Positions 52,031-62,735 of a DNA stretch of 64,000 nt are shown one piece after another. Source of the stretch: Lachnospiraceae bacterium (GTDB taxonomy: Bacteria > Bacillota > Clostridia > Lachnospirales > Lachnospiraceae); contig JAEFAR010000009.1 of NCBI GenBank assembly GCA_016287675.1, forward strand, positions 1 through 64,000, given 5' to 3'. Below the pieces are notes generated by a model that was given only the letters and a program-made list of their open reading frames with translations, did no database searches and was not told where the DNA came from. Each line of letters opens with the position of its first letter. The first letter of the stretch is position 1. Made by a program: the position numbers and the translations under genes.

Positions 52031-55000
52031 ATGACAGAGAATTATCCGATCTACTACTTGGGAACAGACATAGGTTCCACCACCGTAAAGGCGACTATAG
52101 TAAACGAAAAAGGTGAACTTTTGTTCTCGGATTATCAGAGGCATTTTGCCGACATCCAGGGCACACTTGCGCGTATTTTAAATAAAGCAAAAGAGGTTAC
52201 GGGAGAATGCCTGCTGCAGCCGGCCATCACCGGATCGGGCGGATTGACTCTTGCAAAGCATCTTAATGTATCATTTGTGCAGGAGGTTGTGGCGGTTGCA
52301 AACGCATTACAGGAATTTGCGCCCAAAACCGATGTAGCCATCGAGCTTGGCGGAGAAGATGCAAAGATCATCTACTTCACAGGCGGCGTTGAACAGAGAA
52401 TGAACGGCATCTGTGCCGGAGGAACCGGATCTTTCATAGATCAGATGGCATCACTCTTAAAGACCGATGCCGCGGGACTTAATGAATACGCAAAAGACTA
52501 CAAGGCTATTTATCCGATTGCTGCCCGTTGCGGCGTTTTTGCAAAAACAGACATACAGCCCCTGATAAATGAAGGAGCTTCAAAGGAGGATCTTGCAGCT
52601 TCCATTTTCCAAGCGGTTGTCAATCAGACCATCAGCGGACTTGCCTGCGGTAAGCCCATCCGCGGTAACGTAGCCTTTCTTGGAGGTCCCCTTCACTTTC
52701 TTACCGAACTTAAGGAAGCTTTCATCAGAACATTAAACCTGGCTCCCGAAGCCGTCATTGCCCCCAACAATTCCCATCTGTTTGCGGCCATGGGCTCGGG
52801 AATGAGTGCAAAGGAAAACAATAAGATAGAAGAGAGAGTGCTCCTTTCCGAAATGATAACGAGACTGGAAAAGGGCATCAAAATGGACTTTGAGGTTGCG
52901 AGAATGGAACCTCTGTTTGCCGATGAGCAGGCATATGCAGACTTTAAAGCCCGCCATGAAAGGGCTACTGTCAGAAAAGGCAGCCTCGCGGATTATTCCG
53001 GAAACTGCTATCTGGGTATCGATGCCGGTTCCACCACCACCAAAGTCGCCGTTGTGGGCGAAGACGGCTCTCTTTTGTATTCCTTCTATCAGAACAATAA
53101 CGGAAGTCCTTTGAAAACTGCCATCAAGGCCATTAAAGAGATAGCGGACAAGATGCCGGAAAGCGCAAGGATCGTCCGTTCATGCTCCACAGGCTACGGC
53201 GAGGCTCTTCTTAAGGCAGCGCTTCTCCTGGATGAGGGTGAAGTTGAGACAGTAGCCCATTACTATGCGGCTTCCTTCTTTGACCACGATGTGGATTGCG
53301 TTCTGGACATCGGCGGTCAGGACATGAAATGTATTAAGATCAAGAATCACGCAGTTGATTCCGTTCAGTTAAATGAAGCTTGTTCCTCGGGATGCGGCTC
53401 CTTCATCGAGACTTTTGCGAAGTCACTTAATTATGAAGTGGCGGATTTTGCAAAGATCGCGCTGTTTGCCGAGAATCCCATCGACCTGGGCACGAGATGC
53501 ACCGTGTTCATGAATTCCAAGGTAAAACAGGCTCAGAAAGAGGGAGCGAGCGTGGCGGACATTTCCGCAGGACTTGCTTACTCCGTTATCAAGAATGCAC
53601 TTTACAAGGTTATCAAGGTCAGCGATGCAAAGGACCTCGGTAAAAAGATCGTTGTTCAGGGGGGAACCTTTTACAACGACGCTGTTCTTCGCGGACTTGA
53701 AAAGATCGTTAATGCCGAGGTGGTCCGTCCCGACATCGCAGGCATAATGGGTGCTTTCGGAGCGGCGCTGATCGCCAGAGAGCATTATGAAGGACAGAAG
53801 AGTACCATGCTTTCCTTTAAGGAGATAGAGGAACTCACATTTTCCTCCACCCTTACAAGGTGCCAGGGCTGTACGAATCATTGTCTGCTCACCATCAATC
53901 ATTTCCCTGGTAACAGACATTTTGTTTCCGGTAACCGCTGCGAAAAGGGTCTGGGTAAAGAAAAATCCAATACAGGTATTCCCAACCTGTTTGCTTACAA
54001 ATTAAAAAGGATCTTCGGTTACGAGGCACTGGAAGAGTTTGCTGCTCCCAGAGGAACGGTGGGCATTCCCAGAGTCCTTAATATGTATGAAAACTATCCC
54101 TTCTGGTTTACCTTCTTTACTAACCTTGGTTACAGAGTGGTGCTTTCCCCCGTATCATCCAGAAAGATCTACGAGATGGGCATAGAATCCATTCCTTCGG
54201 AATCGGAATGCTATCCCGCAAAGCTTGCCCACGGTCATGTCACATGGCTCATAAAGCAGGGTATCAAGTACATTTTTTACCCCTGCGTTGTTTACGAAAG
54301 GATCGAGTTCCCCGAAGCGGGAGACCATTACAACTGTCCTATGGTGGCAGGCTACGGCGAAAACATCAAGAATAACGTTGAAGAGATCAGATCGGAGAAT
54401 GTGAGATTCCAGAATCCTTTTGTTTCACTTGAATCCGAAGAGATCATCACAAAGCGTCTGGTTCAATTCTTCGGTGAAGAGAATGGCATCGGAGCGGTTG
54501 AAGTAGAGGCTGCCGCTCATGCCGCATGGCTTGAACTCCTTAAAGCAAGAGGAGATATGAAGAGAGCGGGAGAAGCCGCTGTACAGTACATTAAGGACAA
54601 CCACATTCACGGCATCGTTCTGGCAGGAAGACCTTACCACATCGATCCCGAGATCAATCACGGTATCCCCGAACTCATCACATCCTTCGGCGTGGCTGTT
54701 CTTACGGAAGATTCCGTTTCGCATCTTCGCCCCGTGGATCGGCCCACTATTGTTGTGGATCAGTGGATGTACCATTCGAGACTCTATGCTGCCGCCAGCT
54801 ATGTAAGAGAGAATCCCGATCTGGATCTCATCCAGCTCTTCTCCTTCGGATGCGGTCTGGATGCTGTCACGACGGATCAGGTGGCTGACATTCTTTCGGG
54901 ATCCGGCAAGATCTATACTATGCTAAAGATCGATGAAGTGAACAATCTCGGAGCTGCAAGGATCCGTATCAGATCCCTTCTTTCCGCCATCAATGACAGA

Positions 55001-56281
55001 AAGAGAAAAGGGGTTGTGACCGAGGTTAAGGATTCCGCTTACCATCGTGTCGTCTTTACCGAAGAGATGCGTAAGAACTACACTGTTCTGGTGCCTCAGA
55101 TGTCTCCCATACATTTCGACATCCTGGCCCCTGCAATGGCATCCTGCGGACTGAATGTTGTGGAGCTTCCCGAGCCCGACAGACACACGATAGATACGGG
55201 ACTTAAGTATGTTAACAATGATGCTTGCTATCCTTCGCTTCTCGTGGTGGGAGAGATGATCGCGGCACTGCAGTCCGGGGAATACGACCTCAACAAGACA
55301 GCACTGCTCATCACCCAGACAGGCGGCGGATGCCGTGCCACAAACTACATCGCTTTTATACGCCGTGCTCTTAAAAAAGCCGGCATGGAGCAGATACCCG
55401 TTGTTTCTTTAAGTACATCGGGCATAGAGAAGAATCCGGGCTTCGGGCTTGAGCCCAAGATGGTCATCAGAGCAATGATGGCTCTTGTCTACGGCGACAT
55501 TTTCATGCGGGTGGTTTACAGGACCAGACCTTACGAAGAGGTTCCGGGATCTGTAAACGAACTTCACGAAAAGTGGAAGAAAAAGTGCATAGAGCAGGTC
55601 AAGACCGGAAGATTCAGAGATTTTAAAAAGAATATCAAAGGCATAATAAAAGACTTTGACGAGATCCCTCTTAAAGACATCAGGAAGCCCAGAGTAGGCA
55701 TAGTGGGAGAGATCCTTGTTAAGTTCCTTCCCGCAGCAAACAATAATCTGGTAGACCTTCTGGAAGCGGAAGGGGCCGAGGCTGTTATGCCCGATCTCAT
55801 GGATTTCCTTGCCTATTGCTCTTACAATGCCAACTTTAAGCATGAAGCACTGGGCAAATCAAAGAGATCACAGCGGATCAACAATCTGATCGTAGCATTT
55901 TACGAATTCATGAGAAAGGATGCGGTAAAGGAGCTGAACAAGAGCAAGCGCTTTGAGGCTCCCACCCACATCGCAAAGCTTGCGGATTACGCAAAGCCTG
56001 TGGTATCCATGGGCAATCAGACCGGCGAAGGCTGGTTTTTGACCGGAGAAATGGTGGAACTCATCCATTCGGGCGTTCCCAACATTGTATGCTGTCAGCC
56101 TTTTGCCTGCCTCCCCAATCACATCGTGGGAAAGGGCGTTATCAAGGAACTCAGGCGTCAATTCCCCGGAGCGAACATCGTTGCCGTGGACTACGACCCC
56201 GGTGCATCTGAAGTTAATCAGCTGAACCGTATTAAGCTGATGCTTGCTACGGCCAATAAAAACCTTAAGAAGGAACAATAA
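52031..56281 (+). CDS. giant acyl-CoA dehydratase activase-related protein
   Basis: A 1416-residue multi-domain protein. Two ASKHA-type ATPase domains of the 2-hydroxyacyl-CoA dehydratase/benzoyl-CoA reductase activator family (BcrAD/BadFG): about 8-260 ([25 protein letters not shown]) and about 320-580 ([27 protein letters not shown]; the Cys in these loops hold a shared [4Fe-4S] cluster in relatives). A DUF2229-like region (about 620-860, CQGCTNHC near its start) and a dehydratase-component-like C-terminal region (about 990-1400) follow. Start ATG 52031 is 7 nt after GAGGG. Such fused proteins are common in Clostridia, but their substrate is unknown. Confidence 0.88.
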   Translation: MTENYPIYYLGTDIGSTTVKATIVNEKGELLFSDYQRHFADIQGTLARILNKAKEVTGECLLQPAITGSGGLTLAKHLNVSFVQEVVAVANALQEFAPKTDVAIELGGEDAKIIYFTGGVEQRMNGICAGGTGSFIDQMASLLKTDAAGLNEYAKDYKAIYPIAARCGVFAKTDIQPLINEGASKEDLAASIFQAVVNQTISGLACGKPIRGNVAFLGGPLHFLTELKEAFIRTLNLAPEAVIAPNNSHLFAAMGSGMSAKENNKIEERVLLSEMITRLEKGIKMDFEVARMEPLFADEQAYADFKARHERATVRKGSLADYSGNCYLGIDAGSTTTKVAVVGEDGSLLYSFYQNNNGSPLKTAIKAIKEIADKMPESARIVRSCSTGYGEALLKAALLLDEGEVETVAHYYAASFFDHDVDCVLDIGGQDMKCIKIKNHAVDSVQLNEACSSGCGSFIETFAKSLNYEVADFAKIALFAENPIDLGTRCTVFMNSKVKQAQKEGASVADISAGLAYSVIKNALYKVIKVSDAKDLGKKIVVQGGTFYNDAVLRGLEKIVNAEVVRPDIAGIMGAFGAALIAREHYEGQKSTMLSFKEIEELTFSSTLTRCQGCTNHCLLTINHFPGNRHFVSGNRCEKGLGKEKSNTGIPNLFAYKLKRIFGYEALEEFAAPRGTVGIPRVLNMYENYPFWFTFFTNLGYRVVLSPVSSRKIYEMGIESIPSESECYPAKLAHGHVTWLIKQGIKYIFYPCVVYERIEFPEAGDHYNCPMVAGYGENIKNNVEEIRSENVRFQNPFVSLESEEIITKRLVQFFGEENGIGAVEVEAAAHAAWLELLKARGDMKRAGEAAVQYIKDNHIHGIVLAGRPYHIDPEINHGIPELITSFGVAVLTEDSVSHLRPVDRPTIVVDQWMYHSRLYAAASYVRENPDLDLIQLFSFGCGLDAVTTDQVADILSGSGKIYTMLKIDEVNNLGAARIRIRSLLSAINDRKRKGVVTEVKDSAYHRVVFTEEMRKNYTVLVPQMSPIHFDILAPAMASCGLNVVELPEPDRHTIDTGLKYVNNDACYPSLLVVGEMIAALQSGEYDLNKTALLITQTGGGCRATNYIAFIRRALKKAGMEQIPVVSLSTSGIEKNPGFGLEPKMVIRAMMALVYGDIFMRVVYRTRPYEEVPGSVNELHEKWKKKCIEQVKTGRFRDFKKNIKGIIKDFDEIPLKDIRKPRVGIVGEILVKFLPAANNNLVDLLEAEGAEAVMPDLMDFLAYCSYNANFKHEALGKSKRSQRINNLIVAFYEFMRKDAVKELNKSKRFEAPTHIAKLADYAKPVVSMGNQTGEGWFLTGEMVELIHSGVPNIVCCQPFACLPNHIVGKGVIKELRRQFPGANIVAVDYDPGASEVNQLNRIKLMLATANKNLKKEQ

Positions 56282-56282
56282 A

Positions 56283-57623
56283 ATGGATATTAATGAAGCA
56301 CTTGATTATGTGCATGGTCTCAGATGGATGAGCAAAAAGCTGGGTCTCACCAAGACGGAAGCATTGCTGGAACTGGTGGGGAATCCCCATAAAAAGCTTA
56401 AGTTCATCCATGTGGGCGGAACCAACGGTAAAGGATCGACTTCCGCTATGCTTGCGGAGATCTTAAGATGTGCGGGACTTAAAGTCGGTCTTTTCACTTC
56501 CCCCTTCATAATGCGTTTTAATGAACGTATTATGGTCAGCACTCCGGAGGCCTATAACAAAGACTCTCTTTTCGGATTCAAAGAGATCCCCGATGAGGCA
56601 CTGGCCGAGCTTGTTACCTTTGTCAAGGCAGCTGTCGACAAGATGGAAGAACCCCCTTCGGAATTTGAAGTGGTGACTGTTATCGGGCTTTTGTATTTCC
56701 TTGAACAGAGATGTGATGTTGTTGTACTGGAAGTCGGCATGGGCGGAGAGTTTGATGCAACCAACGTCATTCCTGCTCCTCTTGCTACGATCCTTGTGAA
56801 CATCGGACTCGATCACATGCAGTACCTTGGGAACACTGTGGCAGAGATAGCAAGGACCAAATCAGGCATCATAAAACCCGGATCGGATGTGGTCTTTTAC
56901 GGTGAAAGTCCCGAAGCTCAGGCAGAGATAGAAAAGAGATGCCTGGAGACGGGAAGCGGTCTCATCATCCCCGATTTTAATAACATTACGGTCAAAAAGG
57001 CGGATCTTGGCGGACAGAGCTTCACTTACGGCAATTACGACATTGAACTGTCAATGATCGGTGCTTATCAGAGAAAGAACGCCGCTGTTGTCATCGAAGC
57101 GGTGGAGCTTCTTAAAAAGAAGGGCCTGGTCATCGGAAGAGAATCCGTGGAGCAGGGCATTAAAAACACGAAATGGATCGCAAGACTTGAGAAACTGAAG
57201 AACGATCCCCTTGTTTTTGTGGATGGTTCCCACAATCCCCAGGGTATGAGAGCCACCATAGATACGATCAAAAGCTGCATAGATGTTAAGAAGCCCGGAA
57301 GCCCCAAAGTCATCTGTGTTTTTGGTGTTATGGCCGACAAGGATGTGGACGGTATCCTTAAGATCATGGCAGAAGCGGCTTCGGAGATGATCTGCGTGCA
57401 GCCTCTTTATCCCAGAGCCATGAAGTGCGAAGAACTTTATGAAAAGGCATGCCTGATCTGCGGAGACGACGTGGAAACGGTGATCTGCGGCGGCGATGTA
57501 CCTTCGGGTATCCAAATGGCGCTGGACAGAGCATCGGATAAAGACATTGTTTTGTGTCTGGGCTCTCTTTATATGGCATCGGAAGTAAGGAATTACATTT
57601 CAAAGATCAAAGAACACAATTAG
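56283..57623 (+). CDS. folC: folylpolyglutamate synthase/dihydrofolate synthase
   Basis: A 446-residue Mur-ligase-like enzyme that adds glutamate to (dihydro)folate. P-loop GGTNGKGSTSAML near residue 43, the VVLEVGMGGEFDATNVI segment, and the DGSHNPQGMRATI motif of FolC. AAGGAA precedes ATG 56283 closely, one base after the stop of the activase-like gene. It supports the folate pool used by metF and metH elsewhere in the window, though not in the same unit. Confidence 0.93.
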   Translation: MDINEALDYVHGLRWMSKKLGLTKTEALLELVGNPHKKLKFIHVGGTNGKGSTSAMLAEILRCAGLKVGLFTSPFIMRFNERIMVSTPEAYNKDSLFGFKEIPDEALAELVTFVKAAVDKMEEPPSEFEVVTVIGLLYFLEQRCDVVVLEVGMGGEFDATNVIPAPLATILVNIGLDHMQYLGNTVAEIARTKSGIIKPGSDVVFYGESPEAQAEIEKRCLETGSGLIIPDFNNITVKKADLGGQSFTYGNYDIELSMIGAYQRKNAAVVIEAVELLKKKGLVIGRESVEQGIKNTKWIARLEKLKNDPLVFVDGSHNPQGMRATIDTIKSCIDVKKPGSPKVICVFGVMADKDVDGILKIMAEAASEMICVQPLYPRAMKCEELYEKACLICGDDVETVICGGDVPSGIQMALDRASDKDIVLCLGSLYMASEVRNYISKIKEHN

Positions 57624-57651
57624 TACATATTTTGGTGATAGCATTTAAGAC

Positions 57652-57678
57652 AAAGGAGTCTTAATGATCGAAATATGA
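57652..57678 (+). promoter_or_regulatory. mini-ORF (4 codons) at the htrA start
   Basis: AAAGGAG (57652-57658) is best placed for ATG 57664, which opens the peptide MIEI and stops at TGA 57676-57678, overlapping the htrA ATG (57675). htrA would then be read by termination-reinitiation. Confidence 0.45.
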
Positions 57679-58862
57679 AAACATTTATAAAATCCATGAT
57701 CTGTGCCCTTTCGGCCGGGCTTGTTGTATCTCTGGCCTTTGTCGGTGTCAGATTCATTAAATACAAAAAAACAGAGGCAGCCGTAAAACAGGCAGTGATC
57801 AAACAGCAGGAAGTCTGGGAAAAGGTAAGCTATGCACGGGATAACAATACCGATGACCCGGGCACGGACGGTGACCCATCTTACGGTGTTGCAGGGGCTG
57901 CCAAATGTGCTATGCCTTCACTGGTTTCGGTTGGCGTAACCTCCGTTACGTACAGTTACGATTTTTTCGGAAGACAGTATCCCTATGAGACCAAGGGAAG
58001 TGCTTCCGGTATCATTGCGGCACAGAATTTCGGCGAGATCCTTATCGTCACCAACAATCATGTTGTGGATGGTGCTTCCGAGGTGGAAGTGACATTTATC
58101 GACGGGGCAAAGGCCGAGGCTGAGGTGAAGGCTACGGAGGAATCAGAAGATCTGGCGGTTATCGGAGTAAAGCTTTCCGACATTTCCGCGGAGACTCTTT
58201 CCGTCATCAGGATCGCCACCTTTGGCGATTCCGATCTTTTGGTGCCCGGAGACATGGTCATTGCCGTGGGAAATGCTCTCGGCTACGGACAGTCTGTTAC
58301 TGTGGGCTATGTAAGCGCCTTGAACAGAGAAGTGGAAATGAGTGATGAGTACACTCTGACCCTGATCCAGACCGATGTTGCCATTAATCCGGGAAACAGC
58401 GGAGGAGCGCTTTTAAATGCCCGGGGAGAGGTGGTCGGGATCAATAATGCAAAGATCGCCTCAGAAGATGTGGAAGGCATATGCTATGCGATCCCCAGTT
58501 CCACCGCGATCCCCATAATTGAAGTCCTGATGACAAGAAAGACTCTTCCTGTGGGCGAACAGGCTTATCTCGGAATTACAGGGCAGATCGTGACTGCCGA
58601 GAATTCAAAGCTTTACAATCTCCCCAGAGGAATCTACGTAAAAGAAGTACGAAGCGGGTCCCCTGCTGAGCGTGCGGGGATCAGGGTGGGAGATGTCATC
58701 ACCGAGATCAACAAAAAAACCGTTAATTCCCAGGAGGCATACGAAAAGATAATGTCCTACACCCCCGGGGGCAGCGAGGGAACGGTTACGGTCAAGAGGT
58801 TGTCGGAAGGAAAATATAAAGAAGAAACATTGAATGTAACATTTGGCTACAGAGCTGACTGA
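57675..58862 (+). CDS. htrA: HtrA/DegP-like serine protease
   Basis: A 395-residue S1C protease anchored by one N-terminal helix (about 5-25, MICALSAGLVVSLAFVGV) with the catalytic part outside. Trypsin-like triad: His in IVTNNHVV, Asp in SEDLAVIGV, Ser in NPGNSGGALL. A single C-terminal PDZ domain (about 300-390, YLGITGQIV, GSPAERAGIRVGDVI) is present. It degrades or refolds damaged envelope proteins. The ATG is 17 nt from AAAGGAG and overlaps a four-codon frame, which suggests coupled translation. The DUF2974 gene follows after 23 nt. Confidence 0.93.
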   Translation: MKTFIKSMICALSAGLVVSLAFVGVRFIKYKKTEAAVKQAVIKQQEVWEKVSYARDNNTDDPGTDGDPSYGVAGAAKCAMPSLVSVGVTSVTYSYDFFGRQYPYETKGSASGIIAAQNFGEILIVTNNHVVDGASEVEVTFIDGAKAEAEVKATEESEDLAVIGVKLSDISAETLSVIRIATFGDSDLLVPGDMVIAVGNALGYGQSVTVGYVSALNREVEMSDEYTLTLIQTDVAINPGNSGGALLNARGEVVGINNAKIASEDVEGICYAIPSSTAIPIIEVLMTRKTLPVGEQAYLGITGQIVTAENSKLYNLPRGIYVKEVRSGSPAERAGIRVGDVITEINKKTVNSQEAYEKIMSYTPGGSEGTVTVKRLSEGKYKEETLNVTFGYRAD

Positions 58863-58885
58863 CAGTTTTCAAGAGGTGGGAGCAG

Positions 58886-60040
58886 ATGGCAAATTTATTT
58901 GATTATCTTACTTGGCGCGGAGACATCACATTTGACATGTCTCCCGTGAATGAGGTGGATTGCCTTTTATTTTCCTGGCTTTCCTATGTCAATTTCGACG
59001 GACTGGTTCCCGACGGATTCACCGGAGGGGTTTCCCTTAAGAAAACTTCAGAATTGTTTTTGAAAAAATACGATCTTGATAAGATCCTGGCTGAATCTCT
59101 TTCCTTTACCAGAACATCCGGCCTGGCTCTGAAAAAATGTGCCGAGACCGAAAGATTTAAAAAGATCAGTTTTTTGGGCTACAGAAATGAGATCGATTAT
59201 TCAAACGATTCTCAGTTCTCAGCCGTTACGATCCGGATAGACCCCAGAACTGCGGTAATTGTCTTCAGGGGAACGGATGACACCATCGTGGGGTGGAAGG
59301 AAGACTTTAACATGTGCTTCATGCCTCAGGTACCTGCCCAGAAGAAAGCTTTGGCGTATCTTGAAGAAGCAGCTTCCGGAATAAGGGGCAGATTATATGT
59401 CTGCGGACATTCCAAAGGCGGTAATCTGGCAATCTATTCCGCATGCCTTGCAAAGAAAAGGATAAGAGACAGGATCGTAAGGGTTTACAATTACGACGGC
59501 CCCGGTTTCGGAGATGAGACTGTTCTCGGAACAGGCTCGGGAGAGGTCCTTGCCAAAACCGAAAGCTACACACCCAGCGAGTCCATAGTGGGCATGCTTT
59601 TAAATCATGTCAGCAACTACACCGTCATCAGAAGCACACAAAAAAATCTGATGCAGCATGATGCAGCCTCCTGGATGATAGAAGGAAAGCATTTTGTAAC
59701 TGCGGACGAAGTGGAAGAAGCAAGCAAAGTTTTTGATGAAACCATGAAAAACTGGTTAAAGAAGATGAGTGATGAGGAAAGAGCTGCTTTCATCGATGCT
59801 TTGTTCAAGGTACTGTCTGCCAACGAAGCCAAAACCACCGTTGATATAAGCAGTGATGTTTTAAAGAGCGGTTTCGGAATGCTTAAGGAATACAACAGCT
59901 TAAGCAAAGAAGCCCGGACCATGCTTAAGAAATTTACCGGTGTCTTCCTTAAGGAGGGAACGGAATCCATCATTAAAAGGCGTAAGGAAGCAAAAAACAA
60001 GACAGCATTAAATGTGCCTGCAGAGGATAAAAGTTTGTAA
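58886..60040 (+). CDS. DUF2974 (Mbeg1-like) alpha/beta-hydrolase
   Basis: A 384-residue protein resembling the DUF2974/Mbeg1-like family of lipase-fold hydrolases. The nucleophile elbow is CGHSKGGNLA (GxSxG, near residue 174), preceded by the AVIVFRGTDDTIVGWKED strand. No signal peptide is seen. The substrate is unknown. It follows htrA by 23 nt and GGGAGCAG stands before ATG 58886. Confidence 0.82.
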   Translation: MANLFDYLTWRGDITFDMSPVNEVDCLLFSWLSYVNFDGLVPDGFTGGVSLKKTSELFLKKYDLDKILAESLSFTRTSGLALKKCAETERFKKISFLGYRNEIDYSNDSQFSAVTIRIDPRTAVIVFRGTDDTIVGWKEDFNMCFMPQVPAQKKALAYLEEAASGIRGRLYVCGHSKGGNLAIYSACLAKKRIRDRIVRVYNYDGPGFGDETVLGTGSGEVLAKTESYTPSESIVGMLLNHVSNYTVIRSTQKNLMQHDAASWMIEGKHFVTADEVEEASKVFDETMKNWLKKMSDEERAAFIDALFKVLSANEAKTTVDISSDVLKSGFGMLKEYNSLSKEARTMLKKFTGVFLKEGTESIIKRRKEAKNKTALNVPAEDKSL

Positions 60041-60101
60041 GTTATGGTTGACAGTCGATTGCTAAAGACTTAAAATGTTTTGAGAGGGAAGGAGTACGAA
60101 A

Positions 60102-60293
60102 ATGTATCTGGGAAATTATTTGGAAAAGAAAAAGGGAACAAATCCTCTGATCGTTGCTTTATCGATCATTGGAGCTCTCACCGTGGCTTTCGCACTCATT
60201 TATGCCGTTTACAACCTTGTTTCCGGAAACGCATACAAGGATGAGGATGAGTCCGAAGACGAATTTGAGGATGACGAAGCCCGGACGGAGTGA
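60102..60293 (+). CDS. small membrane protein with acidic tail
   Basis: A 63-residue protein: short basic N terminus (MYLGNYLEKKKGTN), one hydrophobic helix (LIVALSIIGALTVAFALIYAVYNLV), and a highly acidic tail (DEDESEDEFEDDEARTE). AAGGAG lies 6 nt before the ATG and a terminator follows 30 nt after the stop. Function unknown; similar one-helix small proteins sit beside envelope-stress genes in Firmicutes, but no specific family is recognised. Confidence 0.72.
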   Translation: MYLGNYLEKKKGTNPLIVALSIIGALTVAFALIYAVYNLVSGNAYKDEDESEDEFEDDEARTE

Positions 60294-60322
60294 TCTGTTC
60301 ATTGGATAGAATATTGATTAAA

Positions 60323-60354
60323 TGCTGACCGACTTTAACGGTCGGCACTTTTTA
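60323..60354 (+). terminator. terminator before pcrA
   Basis: TGCTGACC / GGTCGGCA stem with one T-G pair extending into GAC/.. loop, followed by CTTTTTAT. Confidence 0.8.
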
Positions 60355-60371
60355 TACTGAAAAGGGATTTT

Positions 60372-62690
60372 ATGGAAAAAATGATGACACTAAACCCGGA
60401 GCAGATGAAGGCCGTGATGCATGACAAGGGGCCTTTGCTGATCCTTGCGGGAGCCGGTAGCGGAAAAACCAGAGTATTGACCCAAAGGATAGCGAGGCTC
60501 ATCCGTGAACTTGATGTTTCTCCTTATCAGATCCTGGCCATAACCTTTACGAACAAGGCTGCAAAGGAAATGAAGGAAAGAGTTCAAAAAGCAGTGGGAG
60601 AGGGAAGTGAATACATTCAGGTATCTACATTTCACTCAACCTGTGTAAGGATTCTCAGAAGATTCTGCGAGTACATCGGCTATGAACGCAGTTTCACCAT
60701 CTATGATTCGGACGATCAGAAAACTCTTGTAAAAAACATCCTTAAGCAAATGAACATAGATTCAAAGCAATTTAAGGAAAAGGCCATAATGGCAAGGATC
60801 TCCAAGGCAAAGGACGAGCTCATCGATCCCGACCGCTTTGAAGCAGAAGCTGCCGACTATTATGACAAAAAGATCGCAGGCATATACAGAGAGTACCAGA
60901 AACAGCTTAAGACCTGCAATGCATTTGATTTTGACGATCTTATCTGTAAGACGGTGGAACTGTTCAGAACTACCCCTGACGTTTTAAGATATTACAGAAA
61001 CCGTTTTGTTTACATCATGGTGGATGAGTATCAGGACACCAACACTGCTCAGTTTGAGCTTATCAGACTTCTGGCCGAGCATGAAAATGAAGACGGCGAG
61101 ATCGAAAAGAATCTCTGCGTAGTGGGGGATGATGACCAGTCCATCTACAAGTTCAGAGGGGCAAACATCAGAAACATCCTGAACTTTGAAAAGTTCTATC
61201 CCGAGACCAAGGTGATCAAACTGGAGCAGAATTACAGATCCACTCCTGACATTTTAAATGTGGCTAATGCCGTGATCCACAACAACACCGAAAGAAAAGA
61301 CAAAAAACTCTGGACAGCAAACGAAAAGGGTTCTGCGGTTCATTACAGTCAGTATGGCGATGAGACCGGGGAAGCGGACGGTGTTTCCTTAAAAGTCAGA
61401 GAGATAATGGAAAGAACAGGGGCCGAATACCGTGATTTTGCTGTTCTTTACAGGACAAATGCCCAGTCTCTTTCCTTTGAAAAATCCATGCGTTTTCATA
61501 ATCTTAAAGCAAAGACCATCGGAGCCGTATCTTTCTTTGAAAGACGAGAGATCAAGGATATTATTGCCTATCTTAAAACTATAGACAATGCAAAGGATGA
61601 TATAGCAACAAGAAGAGTCCTGAATGTTCCGAGAAGAGGCATCGGACCGACCACGGTTGACAAGGTTGCGGCCTATGCCGCACAGAGCGGGCTTTCTTTC
61701 TATGAAGGACTGGCCCGTATCGAGTACATTCCCGGAGCAGAAAGAGCAAAAGATAAGGCCAAAAGCTTTATCGCTCTGGTTGAAAGCATGAGATACGAGC
61801 AGAACAATAACAGGCTTTCGATTAAGAGTCTTATTAAACTTGTAATAGAAGAGACCGGCTACATGGATTATCTTCGCGATGACGATCCGGAGACTGCGGA
61901 TGACAGGATCCAGAACATAGAAGCTCTGGTTTCCTACGCTGCCAGATACGAAGCGGAAGAGGAAGATGCTTCTCTTACCGGATTTCTGGAGTATTGCGGA
62001 TTAAACGCCGAAGAAGCTGCATCGGAGGATGAAGAAGACGATGGAAATTTCATTTCCCTTATGACTCTTCACAACGCCAAGGGACTGGAGTTTCCATATG
62101 TCTTTCTGGTGGGAATGGAGGATGGGCTTTTTCCCAGCAGTCTTTCCATAAATGCGGAGGATCCGATCGCAGAAATAGAAGAGGAAAGACGTCTTTGTTA
62201 CGTGGGGATCACAAGAGCCATGAAGGAACTGTTCCTGTCATCGGCCAGAATGAGGAGAATGTATGGCGAACAGCAGTTTAATACGCCATCGAGATTTTTG
62301 AAAGAAATTCCGAGGTACTTGCTGGATATGAGTACTTCATTTAATAACAATTACAGGAGGCAAAACTATATGGATAGCGAAATCAAGGACAAGAAGCCCG
62401 CACCTGCCTATACAAAAGCCAACGGTGATGACGGCTACAAGAGACATGACGGGGGAGATCTTTCCGCTGAGCCTTATGCTTTGAATTACAGCAAGATGTT
62501 CACTCAGGCAGGCGGTCAGACAACACTTTCTTATGCCGAAGGAGACACGGTGTCTCACATCAAATTCGGCAAGGGCAAAGTCATCTCTATTGTAAAGGGC
62601 GGCAAGGATTACGAAGTGACCGTTGAATTTCCCGACTTCGGAACAAAGAAGATGCTTTCGGCTTTTGCTAACCTCAAGAAGGTTGACTGA
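60372..62690 (+). CDS. pcrA: ATP-dependent DNA helicase PcrA/UvrD
   Basis: A 772-residue superfamily 1A 3'-5' helicase. Motif I AGAGSGKTR near residue 28, Ia ITFTNKAAKEM, II VDEYQDTN near 220, III VVGDDDQSIYKFRGA, IV QNYRST, V LMTLHNAKGLEFPYVFLVG, VI EEERRLCYVGITRA. The C-terminal 50 residues form the Tudor-like RNAP-binding module (GDTVSHIKFGKGKVI..EVTVEFPDFG). It acts in nucleotide-excision repair and in removing RecA or RNAP. Size and order are normal for PcrA. AAAGGGA precedes ATG 60372. Confidence 0.96.
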   Translation: MEKMMTLNPEQMKAVMHDKGPLLILAGAGSGKTRVLTQRIARLIRELDVSPYQILAITFTNKAAKEMKERVQKAVGEGSEYIQVSTFHSTCVRILRRFCEYIGYERSFTIYDSDDQKTLVKNILKQMNIDSKQFKEKAIMARISKAKDELIDPDRFEAEAADYYDKKIAGIYREYQKQLKTCNAFDFDDLICKTVELFRTTPDVLRYYRNRFVYIMVDEYQDTNTAQFELIRLLAEHENEDGEIEKNLCVVGDDDQSIYKFRGANIRNILNFEKFYPETKVIKLEQNYRSTPDILNVANAVIHNNTERKDKKLWTANEKGSAVHYSQYGDETGEADGVSLKVREIMERTGAEYRDFAVLYRTNAQSLSFEKSMRFHNLKAKTIGAVSFFERREIKDIIAYLKTIDNAKDDIATRRVLNVPRRGIGPTTVDKVAAYAAQSGLSFYEGLARIEYIPGAERAKDKAKSFIALVESMRYEQNNNRLSIKSLIKLVIEETGYMDYLRDDDPETADDRIQNIEALVSYAARYEAEEEDASLTGFLEYCGLNAEEAASEDEEDDGNFISLMTLHNAKGLEFPYVFLVGMEDGLFPSSLSINAEDPIAEIEEERRLCYVGITRAMKELFLSSARMRRMYGEQQFNTPSRFLKEIPRYLLDMSTSFNNNYRRQNYMDSEIKDKKPAPAYTKANGDDGYKRHDGGDLSAEPYALNYSKMFTQAGGQTTLSYAEGDTVSHIKFGKGKVISIVKGGKDYEVTVEFPDFGTKKMLSAFANLKKVD

Positions 62691-62691
62691 T

Positions 62692-62735
62692 AAAAAAACA
62701 GCAGCTCCTGTAATAAGGAACTGCTGTAATTTTTT
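62692..62735. terminator. bidirectional terminator between pcrA and yerC
   Basis: CAGCAGCTCCT / AGGAACTGCTG stem (one internal mismatch), with A run before and T run after; the two flanking genes are convergent. Confidence 0.82.
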
